This document shows positions 1 through 5,606 of a stretch of 6,269 nucleotides of DNA, piece after piece. The notes beneath the pieces were generated by a model. That model made no database searches and had not been told where the DNA came from. It worked only from the letters and a program-made list of their open reading frames with translations. Within the stretch, counting starts at the first letter, position 1; every line of letters begins with the position of its first letter. The DNA comes from Candidatus Lambdaproteobacteria bacterium (GTDB lineage: Bacteria > SAR324 > NAC60-12). Position numbers and translations under genes: made by a program. The stretch is from the NCBI GenBank assembly GCA_012964265.1, contig DTUH01000303.1, positions 1 through 6,269 of the forward strand, written 5' to 3'.

Positions 1-880
1 CGTTCCAATTTTAGAGAAAAATGGTATTCGCTGGATTCCGCCCTCACAAGCGGAGCGTCAGGATATTCGACCATTGCGAATTGGAATTCTCAACATTATG
101 CCGCTTGGAGAAAAATATGAATTTAATATTCTCCATCCCCTGGGACTTTCAGTTTTGCAGTTAGAACCCATTTGGATTCGTTTGGAATCTCATAACTACA
201 AAACATGGGAGCCCAGGCATGTAGATGACATTTACGTTACCTATGAGGAGGCCAAAAAAGAGCAGCCACTTGATGGCTTAATTTTAACCGGTGCCCCCGT
301 TGAGACTGTTCGTTTCGAAGATGTGCATTACTGGAACGAAATAAGCGCAATCTTACAAGACGCACGTCAAACAATTCCGAGTACACTTGGACTCTGCTGG
401 GCCGGATTTGTCATGGCTTATTTGGAAGGAGTGAACAAATTTAACTACGATCAAAAACTGTTTGGCGTTTTTGAATTGAGAAATCTTGCTCCTGACCACC
501 CAATTGTTGGTGAATTGGATGACGTTTTTTTCTGTCCACAAAGTCGCCATGCCGGAATTCCAGACGATGCCATGGAAAAAGCAGCAAACGACGGTCGGCT
601 AAAATTGCTGGCTTACGGAGTTGAAGCCGGTTATTCTATTTTTTCCACAGCAGATGACCGTTTTATTGCCCATACCGGGCATCCTGAATACAACGCTAAC
701 CGACTTGCCGATGAAGCAAAACGTGACCATGGCAATCCGGATGTACCACCGCCAGTAAATTTTGATTTTAGGGAACCGCTCAACCGCTGGCGTTCACACC
801 GAAACACTTTTTTTACACAGTGGGTCAGCTATTGTTATCTCAAAATAAGTACTCATGATATGGCTATTGGGAAAAATTAA
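1..880 (+). CDS. metA: MetA-family homoserine O-acyltransferase, probably acetyl-CoA specific (5' end outside window)
   Basis: The enzyme acylates the hydroxyl of L-homoserine, the first committed step of methionine synthesis, in the cytoplasm. The frame is open from base 2 with no stop, and the upstream codons encode QDIRPLRIGILN, a typical MetA N-terminal motif, so the gene starts before the window and the TTG at 74 is internal. About 292 residues are visible, against roughly 300 for the family. Counting from the TTG codon as residue 1, the Cys nucleophile is in TLGLCWAG (Cys108) and the His/Glu pair is in TGHPEY (His203, Glu205). Glu77 in TGAPVE lies 31 residues before the Cys, exactly where E. 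coli MetA has Gly111. Glu at this site is known to favour acetyl-CoA over succinyl-CoA, so acetyltransferase is inferred. The usual segment after NLMP is replaced by PLGEKYEFN, marking a divergent subgroup. The gene ends in tandem stops TAA TAG (878-883). Family is secure; cofactor is inferred. Confidence 0.9.
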   Translation, partial: VPILEKNGIRWIPPSQAERQDIRPLRIGILNIMPLGEKYEFNILHPLGLSVLQLEPIWIRLESHNYKTWEPRHVDDIYVTYEEAKKEQPLDGLILTGAPVETVRFEDVHYWNEISAILQDARQTIPSTLGLCWAGFVMAYLEGVNKFNYDQKLFGVFELRNLAPDHPIVGELDDVFFCPQSRHAGIPDDAMEKAANDGRLKLLAYGVEAGYSIFSTADDRFIAHTGHPEYNANRLADEAKRDHGNPDVPPPVNFDFREPLNRWRSHRNTFFTQWVSYCYLKISTHDMAIGKN

Positions 881-1008
881 TAGCCTCCAAAACTACTTAA
901 TTGAAACTAAACATCGTTTTAACTTGCGCCTTCTCTACAGTCCAGTAAAGTCTCTAGACATAAATCGGATTCAATTTAAACCGACAACTTAAGCCAAAAA
1001 CACGAGAA

Positions 1009-2115
1009 ATGAGTAAAAAAGAGAATGAACCGCCAGACGGGATGCAAAAATTATTTTCAACCCAGGGAATCCTGATCGCAATTTTGATTTTAGGATTATA
1101 CTGGGTTTTTTTTGGTGAAGATAAAAGCATGGAATCTGCTCGCTACAACTATTCTTCCCAAAATATTCCTATTGGCGTGAGTGATCAACTTAATGCGGAG
1201 GCTATCGAAAAACTCGGGATTGATCTTACGGAACATCTTGATCCAAAATTGATCCCTGAAATAACTTCGGAGGCATTAAGAGAAACATCGCAAGCGCAGG
1301 TTTCGGACAAGGATTTTCTGCCAACTCTGGTCAGCAAAATTTCAAATAAAGTACGTGCTATCAGCACAATTGATTTAAATCAAGACGGAATGGCGGATCA
1401 TGTTTTAATCGTACCTAAAACAGAAAAAGGCGACGCGGACTTTCTGGTTTTTTCGATTTTGGTCCCGGATCCCAGTCTAGTCAGTGTACTGCCTTCAGGA
1501 TCAGATCAGGCGGCGTGGAAAGATATTGCCGAAAATAAGTCGATCGAAATCATGACAGCCTCTGTGGTCCGTAGTTCAGGAGACTTATTGACGATGCAGT
1601 CCACTCCAAATCCTCAGATGTACCAATCAGCAGGAGCACCTTACTCACCGTATTACGGTTCCGGATACAGTATGACAAATCTGTTTATGACGTCCATGAT
1701 GATGTCGATGCTCTTTCGCCCACCATATATTTGGGGTGGTGGATTTGGCTATGGTTACGGTTATGGTGGCCCAAGAACAGTTAGTTCTATTCAAAATCGC
1801 AGGGGGGCTTCCACGTCTAAAATGAAAAAAGCTGCTCCTGCAAAATCTTCGGCTAAAACAGCAGGCGGGAAAAGTGTATCGTCAAACAAGTTTCGTTCTA
1901 CATCAAAAAAATCGCTGAATAATATTAAAAGTACCAAATTCCGTGCGGCTAATCGTAGAGCTTCCGGAGGAGGTTTTGGCAACAGCCGCTCTATTCAAAG
2001 AAAACCTGCCGTCACAAAACGCAGACGTACTGTAACACGAAGAAGATCACTTTTTGGCGGAAGCAGTCGGAGAAGAGGATTTAGCTTTGGGGGTTTTGGG
2101 AGAAGAAGACGCTGA
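1009..2115 (+). CDS. Membrane-anchored protein with Tyr/Gly-rich centre and strongly basic RG/FG-rich tail, function unknown
   Basis: I do not recognise a characterised family. The 368-residue product has one hydrophobic segment (about residues 20-36) after a short polar N-terminus, so it looks like a signal anchor with most of the chain probably outside the cytoplasm; positive-inside cues are weak. Residues about 40-200 look globular. Within them DLNQDGMAD (122-130) matches the DxNxDGxxD calcium-loop pattern of EF-hand, dockerin and FG-GAP repeats. A Met-rich, Tyr/Gly-rich region (about 205-255) includes MTSMMMSMLFRPP and GYGYGYGG. From residue 264 to the end the chain is low-complexity Lys/Arg/Ser/Gly with several RRR clusters and FGG units, ending FGRRRR. 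Such a tail could bind nucleic acid, anionic polymer or lipid; that is inference. The ATG at 1009 is the first in frame after upstream stops, with only a weak purine stretch before it. The gap to metA is 128 nt, so cotranscription is uncertain. Confidence 0.75.
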   Translation: MSKKENEPPDGMQKLFSTQGILIAILILGLYWVFFGEDKSMESARYNYSSQNIPIGVSDQLNAEAIEKLGIDLTEHLDPKLIPEITSEALRETSQAQVSDKDFLPTLVSKISNKVRAISTIDLNQDGMADHVLIVPKTEKGDADFLVFSILVPDPSLVSVLPSGSDQAAWKDIAENKSIEIMTASVVRSSGDLLTMQSTPNPQMYQSAGAPYSPYYGSGYSMTNLFMTSMMMSMLFRPPYIWGGGFGYGYGYGGPRTVSSIQNRRGASTSKMKKAAPAKSSAKTAGGKSVSSNKFRSTSKKSLNNIKSTKFRAANRRASGGGFGNSRSIQRKPAVTKRRRTVTRRRSLFGGSSRRRGFSFGGFGRRRR

Positions 2116-2167
2116 AGATATATCAGTGTTTAAACCAGAATATTGAGTAATATTTAGTGCCTTGAAA

Positions 2168-2584
2168 CTAAGAAGGCTCGTTGATTTCCCATTCGATGGC
2201 ATTGATTTCATAAGTTTCTGCATCCATCTTCGCAACAGCAGATTTGCTGCCTGATCCATATTTAGCTAACGCGCTCTCTCGCATTTCTTTCATCCGGCTC
2301 ATGTATGTTTGATTTTCAAACAATTCCATTTGTTTCTCGTGGTAAGGCGCATGTAGACGTGCTTCCTTTTCTATTTTAAGATGGCAGCTGGCACAGAGTG
2401 GAATCAGGTTTTCAAGTGCATTGTTTGCGGGATTTTCATCAATATGGTGTACTTGTAACACCAGTTGAGGCATTTTTGTTTTTCTGCAATCTTTACCACA
2501 TCTGGCACAAAAGTAGTTGAAAAGCTCCCTTACATAGCGTGAAACCGTATCCCATTCTGGGTGATATCGTGAATCATGAGCCAT
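2168..2584 (-). CDS. Small HNH endonuclease-domain protein
   Basis: The 138-residue product carries a complete zinc-type HNH domain. Cys26-x2-Cys29 and Cys64-x2-Cys67 form the expected zinc knuckles, HHID (46-49) supplies the catalytic His, Asn59 is the central N, and His68 in CASCHLKI is the final H. HNH proteins cut or nick DNA; the target is unknown. The C-terminal half (about 75-138) is charged, probably helical and not recognised. An in-frame ATG lies four codons upstream (2596), but a GGAGG ribosome site sits inside those codons, five bases before the ATG at 2584, so the downstream start is preferred. No restriction methylase, terminase, intron or toxin/immunity gene is nearby, so this is an orphan HNH protein, either a housekeeping-type McrA-like nuclease or a remnant of a mobile element. 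It is transcribed divergently from the TerB-like gene. Confidence 0.85.
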   Translation of the reverse strand: MAHDSRYHPEWDTVSRYVRELFNYFCARCGKDCRKTKMPQLVLQVHHIDENPANNALENLIPLCASCHLKIEKEARLHAPYHEKQMELFENQTYMSRMKEMRESALAKYGSGSKSAVAKMDAETYEINAIEWEINEPS

Positions 2585-2589
2585 AAAAA

Positions 2590-2594
2590 CCTCC
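2590..2594 (-). promoter_or_regulatory. Shine-Dalgarno site that decides the HNH gene start
   Basis: On the minus strand GGAGG is followed by five T residues and then ATG, an ideal ribosome site for the ATG ending at 2584. The alternative ATG ending at 2596 overlaps this motif and has no purine-rich site of its own. Confidence 0.75.
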
Positions 2595-2621
2595 ATGACT
2601 TTGTGAGATGTAAAATATCTC

Positions 2622-2650
2622 TTTACGTTGTAATCGAATTTCGTTATACA
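2622..2650 (+). promoter_or_regulatory. Possible sigma70-type promoter of the TerB-like gene
   Basis: TTTACG (2622-2627) and TATACA (2645-2650) are separated by 17 bases, each matching four of six consensus positions. It would start transcription near 2657 and give a leader of about 70 nt. The region is AT-rich, so a chance match is possible. The opposite strand has TATAAC over nearly the same bases (5/6 match), which could serve the divergent HNH gene, but it lacks a good -35. Confidence 0.35.
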
Positions 2651-2675
2651 TTATTAACACTGTTTTATTTAAAGC

Positions 2676-2689
2676 AGCAGAATACTGCT
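2676..2689. repeat. Short inverted repeat in the TerB-like gene leader
   Basis: AGCAG-AATA-CTGCT forms a five-bp stem with a four-base loop; a competing register pairs AAGCAG (2672-2677) with CTGCTT (2685-2690). It lies between the proposed promoter and the TerB-like start codon, so it could be a leader hairpin or an operator. No T-run follows directly, so it is not a good terminator. Confidence 0.35.
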
Positions 2690-2724
2690 TCAATCTGAAT
2701 GTGTTTTTTTAGCCATGCAAATAA

Positions 2725-3138
2725 ATGTCTATCAGTCGAGATGAACTTGTTAATGTTTTAACTGTTGTGAGTTTTTTGGCCCATGCTGAAAGGGAAATGC
2801 ATGCTGCTGAAAAGAAAGTCCTGATTGCTGCTTTCAAGGCTGCGTCGATCACTCCGGAAGAACAGGAACAAATGAAAGCAAACACTTCTCTGGAAGAGAT
2901 GTTAGAACACATTCAGTCAGTAGAAGCAAAGCATGCACTTGTTGAATTAATGGCTTTAGTGGCAGCATCTGACAGTGAGTTTGAAGACGAGGAACGAGTT
3001 ATCATAAAAAAAATCATGAAACGCATTGATGTTGCAGACGATCATCCATATTTCGATGATAACAACCTTAACGTTCCTTCTGTCCGCGCCAATGTCTGGA
3101 AAATTTTGGATTCCTTCAAAACTTTAGCTTCCGAGTGA
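2725..3138 (+). CDS. TerB-like (tellurite-resistance TerB superfamily) protein
   Basis: The 137-residue, acidic, probably all-helical cytoplasmic protein shows the TerB-fold pattern: two helical halves, each with an acidic metal-site-like motif. The first is AEREMHAAE (21-29) and the second SDSEFEDEE (82-90). Both fit [AS][DE]xE followed five residues later by Glu, which suggests internal duplication. TerB-fold proteins are known to bind metal and are linked to tellurite resistance, stress responses and envelope-associated complexes, but many stand-alone members have no assigned role. No terC, terD, terE or other ter genes are present, so tellurite resistance should not be assumed. Residues about 105-137 form a tail that I do not recognise. 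ATG 2725 is chosen because the hydrophobic helix begins soon after it; no clear Shine-Dalgarno site precedes it. The gene is convergent with the 74-residue gene downstream. Confidence 0.7.
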   Translation: MSISRDELVNVLTVVSFLAHAEREMHAAEKKVLIAAFKAASITPEEQEQMKANTSLEEMLEHIQSVEAKHALVELMALVAASDSEFEDEERVIIKKIMKRIDVADDHPYFDDNNLNVPSVRANVWKILDSFKTLASE

Positions 3139-3214
3139 GATAAAGCCGGCAGATATTCTTATAAAAAACGCTGTAGCTATCGACTCTTAGCCTCAAAACT
3201 ATACGCAAGTGACG

Positions 3215-3242
3215 ATCTTTTGTAAAGTAGCCTGCAAAAGAT
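3215..3242. repeat. Inverted repeat downstream of the TerB-like gene
   Basis: ATCTTTTG (3215-3222) and CAAAAGAT (3235-3242) are perfect eight-base complements around a 12-base loop, extendable by a G-T and an A-T pair. It lies 77 bases after the TerB-like stop codon. No T-run follows on the plus strand. It may be a 3' end stabiliser or part of a terminator region. Confidence 0.4.
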
Positions 3243-3267
3243 ACTTGAGAGGTAGAAAATAAAGGTG

Positions 3268-3303
3268 GTTCGGGGACGGATATTTTTGTATATCCGCCCG
3301 AAT
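3268..3303. terminator. Strong hairpin between convergent genes, probable bidirectional terminator
   Basis: TTCGGG plus CGGATAT (3269-3283, with a two-base GA bulge) pair with ATATCCG plus CCCGAA (3290-3302) around the loop TTTTGT. That is 13 base pairs, with a possible G-T closing pair. It sits between the stop codons of the convergent TerB-like gene (3138) and the 74-residue gene (3332). The T-tracts on either side are weak (TTTATTTT on the minus strand a few bases on), so factor-independent termination is likely but not certain. Confidence 0.55.
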
Positions 3304-3331
3304 ATTTGAAGACTTACTGAGAAGCAATGCT

Positions 3332-3556
3332 TCAGATCCGGTTTTCCGGCTCAAAGTCCATGTGCAACTGGCTCATGATAGAATCAGATGCTTCAGTATA
3401 GGAATCATCCAGAGCAAGATCATTATTCAGAAGGAAGCCATTATCATTGTATTCAATTTTTTTGATCACACCGCCTTTTTTAAGAAAGCGAGCCATCGCG
3501 TCATTGATCTCTTCATGTGAAATTTCTTTTGCTTTTTTTTTAGACATTCTTGCCAT
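3332..3556 (-). CDS. Small SutA-like hypothetical protein, predicted HrcA/CIRCE-controlled
   Basis: The 74-residue product begins with a Lys-rich stretch (MARMSKKKAKE), continues with a predicted helix (about 14-26) and the motif AMARFLKKGGVIKKIE (20-35), and ends in an acidic tail. From memory, AMxxFLxxGGxxxxI resembles the conserved patch of SutA, a small RNA-polymerase-binding protein of Pseudomonas active in slow growth; the match is short, so function is not assigned. No membrane segment or cysteine is present. ATG 3556 is chosen because AAGAGG (3561-3566, minus strand) precedes it by four bases. The next Met, codon 4, has no site of its own. Upstream lie a leader of about 130 nt, a sigma70-type promoter and a CIRCE operator, so the gene is probably induced by heat or protein misfolding. 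A run of nine A residues encodes Lys6-Lys8. A hairpin (GAAGC-AAT-GCTTC, 3321-3333) overlaps the stop codon. Confidence 0.75.
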   Translation of the reverse strand: MARMSKKKAKEISHEEINDAMARFLKKGGVIKKIEYNDNGFLLNNDLALDDSYTEASDSIMSQLHMDFEPENRI

Positions 3557-3596
3557 TGTTCCTCTTAATTAAAAATAAATATTGTTGAAAAACCAC

Positions 3597-3670
3597 TTTC
3601 AGATGTCCTTAACCGCTGCGTTTTTGGGCAATTGAAAAAACCCTCTCGCCCTCTGCTGGACAATCTGAAA
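3597..3670 (-). promoter_or_regulatory. Structured 5' leader of the CIRCE-controlled transcript
   Basis: In the plus-strand numbering TTTCAGATGTCC (3597-3608) is complementary to GGACAATCTGAAA (3658-3670), giving 12 base pairs with a single bulged base. The enclosed part can form an inner stem of GGGC (3626-3629) with GCCC (3648-3651). In the transcript the base of the stem is about 40 nt before the start codon and is followed by GTGG and TTTTT, so attenuation, mRNA stabilisation or temperature-sensitive folding are possible. It matches no riboswitch or ROSE-type thermometer that I recognise. Confidence 0.45.
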
Positions 3671-3687
3671 TGAAAATTAATAAATTG

Positions 3688-3714
3688 TTAGCACTCACTT
3701 TAAAAGAGTGCTAG
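3688..3714. promoter_or_regulatory. CIRCE operator (HrcA binding site)
   Basis: TTAGCACTC-N9-GAGTGCTAG matches the CIRCE consensus TTAGCACTC-N9-GAGTGCTAA at every arm position except the last. The nine-base spacer is exact. CIRCE is bound by the heat-shock repressor HrcA, normally at groESL, dnaK or hrcA operons. Here it covers the -10 and spacer of a promoter pointing left, toward the 74-residue gene. No chaperone gene lies in the window, and no plus-strand gene follows on the right side. Confidence 0.92.
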
Positions 3715-3725
3715 TAGTTTGTCAA
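3697..3725 (-). promoter_or_regulatory. Sigma70-type promoter overlapped by CIRCE
   Basis: On the minus strand a perfect TTGACA (3720-3725) is followed after exactly 17 bases by TAAAGT (3697-3702, four of six matches). Runs of A upstream of the -35 (about 3726-3765) could act as an UP element. The predicted start lies within the right-hand CIRCE arm as transcribed, near 3690, giving a leader of about 130 nt. Overlap of operator and -10 is the normal arrangement for HrcA repression. Confidence 0.75.
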
Positions 3726-3803
3726 GCTTTTTTTTAATAAAAGTGTATTTTTTTCAAATTAATCATTTATTGAGTTTTTTTGCTTTATTAATTTAAGTTA
3801 TTT

Positions 3804-4115
3804 TCAGTGAATCCATAAACAATCTATCCCATCCAAGCCCATGTGAATGAGCAAGCCCAGAGCGGCAATCCGGAAACGCGGAGTTAGCAGAAGTGTAAAA
3901 TAAGCTGCAATAGCAAACCAGCTGTGAAGAGGGTGAAAACCCAGACCGCAACGGTTTGGATCAAATATGGGATCAGCCAGCAAGTGATCTAAATCCACTG
4001 CCATTGTCAGTGCCATGACAATAAAAGGGCGTAACCAGTTTTCTTTCCAACCAGCTTTAGCCACCATGAAAGGGACTAAAAAATGGAGGATAATATGAAT
4101 GATACTACGTGCCAT
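3804..4115 (-). CDS. DUF6122-like small integral membrane protein
   Basis: The 103-residue product has about three hydrophobic segments (roughly 5-20, 30-42 and 66-92) and a conserved His/Asp set typical of DUF6122 and reminiscent of the YdjM/DUF457 membrane-bound metal-dependent hydrolases: His7 and His11 near the N-terminus, DLDH (41-44), DPNRCGLGFHPLHS (52-65), and HMGLDGIDC (91-99). These residues could form a metal site at the membrane face. Catalysis and substrate are unknown, so the hydrolase idea is only by analogy. The gene starts 55 nt after the epmA stop on the same strand with no clear terminator between them, so it is probably cotranscribed with epmA. The ribosome site is weak (GAAG about five bases before ATG). 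It ends in TGA at 3804 with no convincing terminator after it. Confidence 0.75.
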   Translation of the reverse strand: MARSIIHIILHFLVPFMVAKAGWKENWLRPFIVMALTMAVDLDHLLADPIFDPNRCGLGFHPLHSWFAIAAYFTLLLTPRFRIAALGLLIHMGLDGIDCLWIH

Positions 4116-4170
4116 TTTACTTCAAGTATGCGGATACCGGATTTCTGTGTTGCAAGAGTTGCTTTCCAAT

Positions 4171-5466
4171 TCAAATTTCATCTTCCGCAAAACACAGTAC
4201 TTCACGAATATGCTTTACATCGCAAAGCCACATAATTAACCGGTCAACTCCCAAAGCCATCCCTGAACATTTTGGTAGACCCTGCTCAAGACTTTTCAGA
4301 AAATTTTCATCCAAAGGCACAGACTCCCGACCTTCTGAATTTCTGTTTCTCAGGTCTTGTTCAAATCGTCGTCTTTGTTCAGCGGCATCTGTCAACTCTC
4401 CAAAACCATTCGCCAATTCCATTCCGTTCACATAAAGCTCTACACGGTCGGCAAATCCGGAGTGTTTCGGACACGGCTTGGCAAGGCTAGCCAAAGGCAT
4501 CGGCCATTCATAAACAAACAGCGGGATTGATCCGCAAAACTCAGAATCAATTTGATTCCAGAGCCGGAAAAATATTTGCTCATAAGCCAGCGATTCTGTA
4601 AGTTTTGAGAGATCAGAAATTCCATCCAATAAATCCGCATATCCGGACTGTTGTGCTTTTTCCCTTAATTGAACAGCGGACTCAGAACCATCCAAAATGA
4701 TGTTCAAATGATTTTTAAACAAGTCACATACTGTTACACGCGGCCAGGGCGGTAACGGCTTTTCCCGAACAAATGATTCAGTTGAAACGGTTTCAATGAG
4801 GTGCATCACCACTTGCTCAATATCCGACATTAAAACTTCCAGTGGTTCATTGATACGATACCATTCAAGCAAGGTAAATTCAGGATTGTGCAGGGGGCCA
4901 CTTTCGGCATTACGGAAACAACGGGCGAGCTGGTATATTTTTTCAAAACCACCTGTCAGCAGACGTTTCATCTGAAATTCCGGAGAGGTTACCAGAAATC
5001 CAGAATTGGTTTTTATGGGGAATAATTGTGACTCCGGACTAGGCGCGTGTACCAGCACAGGAGTTTCTGTTTCAATAAAATCCTGCTGCTCAAACCACTC
5101 TCTGATCCCACGTATTATTTGCTGTCGAGTCCGGAGAAGTTCCATTCTGGAAGGGTATTTTGCAGGGCATCTCCAGCGTAATACGTCACCTTCCGCATCA
5201 AAATTCACTGGGGATTGTTCGGTTTTTACTTTTTCCACTCTACCGTTTTCAGTCACCTCAAATGAAATTAACGCGCCCTGAAAGATTCCTACATTTTCCT
5301 GAAGACTCAACGTATGCAATTGATCTTTTATAAGTACAATAATTTTATTATTAATTTCGAAAGTTGACTCATTTGACTTTTCGTCGCCACAAATCACTTC
5401 CAGAACACGCCCCTGGTAGCTTCCTGATAACAGCGAATTACTGGAGAAATGAGAAGAACTGGACAT
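4171..5466 (-). CDS. epmA: EF-P--(R)-beta-lysine ligase EpmA (PoxA/GenX) with N-terminal extension
   Basis: EpmA is a truncated class II lysyl-tRNA synthetase paralogue that activates (R)-beta-lysine with ATP and attaches it to a lysine of EF-P rather than to tRNA. Class II motifs are clear: motif 1 around FIETETP (130-136), motif 2 RCFRNAESGPLHNPEFTLLE (182-201), and motif 3 GMALGVDRL (402-410). TSPEFQMKRLL (160-170) and GMELANGFGELTDA (about 347-360) match E. coli EpmA closely. The synthetase core begins near residue 98. E. coli EpmA is about 325 residues, so this 431-residue protein has roughly 97 extra residues. They are beta-rich (GRVLEVI at 19-25, KIIVLIK at 41-47, ALISFEV at 65-71) and may form a small OB-like fold. 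The start at 5466 keeps this domain but has no good Shine-Dalgarno site. The gene lies directly downstream of efp and has its own promoter. The aminomutase gene epmB is not in the window. Confidence 0.93.
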   Translation of the reverse strand: MSSSSHFSSNSLLSGSYQGRVLEVICGDEKSNESTFEINNKIIVLIKDQLHTLSLQENVGIFQGALISFEVTENGRVEKVKTEQSPVNFDAEGDVLRWRCPAKYPSRMELLRTRQQIIRGIREWFEQQDFIETETPVLVHAPSPESQLFPIKTNSGFLVTSPEFQMKRLLTGGFEKIYQLARCFRNAESGPLHNPEFTLLEWYRINEPLEVLMSDIEQVVMHLIETVSTESFVREKPLPPWPRVTVCDLFKNHLNIILDGSESAVQLREKAQQSGYADLLDGISDLSKLTESLAYEQIFFRLWNQIDSEFCGSIPLFVYEWPMPLASLAKPCPKHSGFADRVELYVNGMELANGFGELTDAAEQRRRFEQDLRNRNSEGRESVPLDENFLKSLEQGLPKCSGMALGVDRLIMWLCDVKHIREVLCFAEDEI

Positions 5467-5526
5467 GAATGAAAAGGTGAATAATCTTGTTTTGAGTCAG
5501 GACTGGAAAAGAGATCGGTGGGTTTT

Positions 5527-5576
5527 TCGAACTTTTACTGAGGTGGTTCGACACCCCACACACAGAGTCAGTTCGA
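5527..5576 (-). repeat. Inverted repeats in the epmA leader
   Basis: TCGAAC/GTTCGA occurs three times within 50 bases (5527-5532, 5546-5551 and 5571-5576, in alternating orientation). ACTGA (5537-5541) pairs with TCAGT (5568-5572), and GGTG (5542-5545) pairs with CACC (5552-5555) around the loop GTTCGA, so a nested hairpin can form. It lies between the proposed epmA promoter and the start codon. It may be an RNA leader structure or a protein-binding site with repeated half-sites. Confidence 0.4.
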
Positions 5577-5606
5577 GAGTGTTAACGGGAAGCTGAAGAA
5601 TTTTAA

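Noticed and set aside
74..76. TTG as the start codon of the metA-like gene
   Set aside because: The frame stays open to the window edge and the upstream codons encode conserved MetA residues (QDIRPLRI), so this codon is internal.
881..1008. Promoter for the basic-tail protein gene
   Set aside because: TTGCGC/TAAAGT and TAGACA/TAAACC pairs were examined, but each has a poor -35 or -10 or off-optimum spacing, so none is reported.
2139..2154. AATATT-GAGT-AATATT after the basic-tail gene as a terminator
   Set aside because: The arms are only six A/T pairs with no T-run, too weak to call.
2047..2259. Minus-strand open frame overlapping the basic-tail protein and the HNH gene
   Set aside because: It overlaps two better-supported genes and its translation is low-complexity without motifs.
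3715..3803. T-rich stretch with ATTAATTT/AAATTAAT repeats as a terminator of the DUF6122-like gene
   Set aside because: The arms are all A/T with a loop of over 20 bases; the AT-richness is better explained as promoter-upstream sequence.
4109..4490. Plus-strand open frames opposite epmA
   Set aside because: They are antisense to the well-conserved EpmA catalytic core and their products show no recognisable domain.
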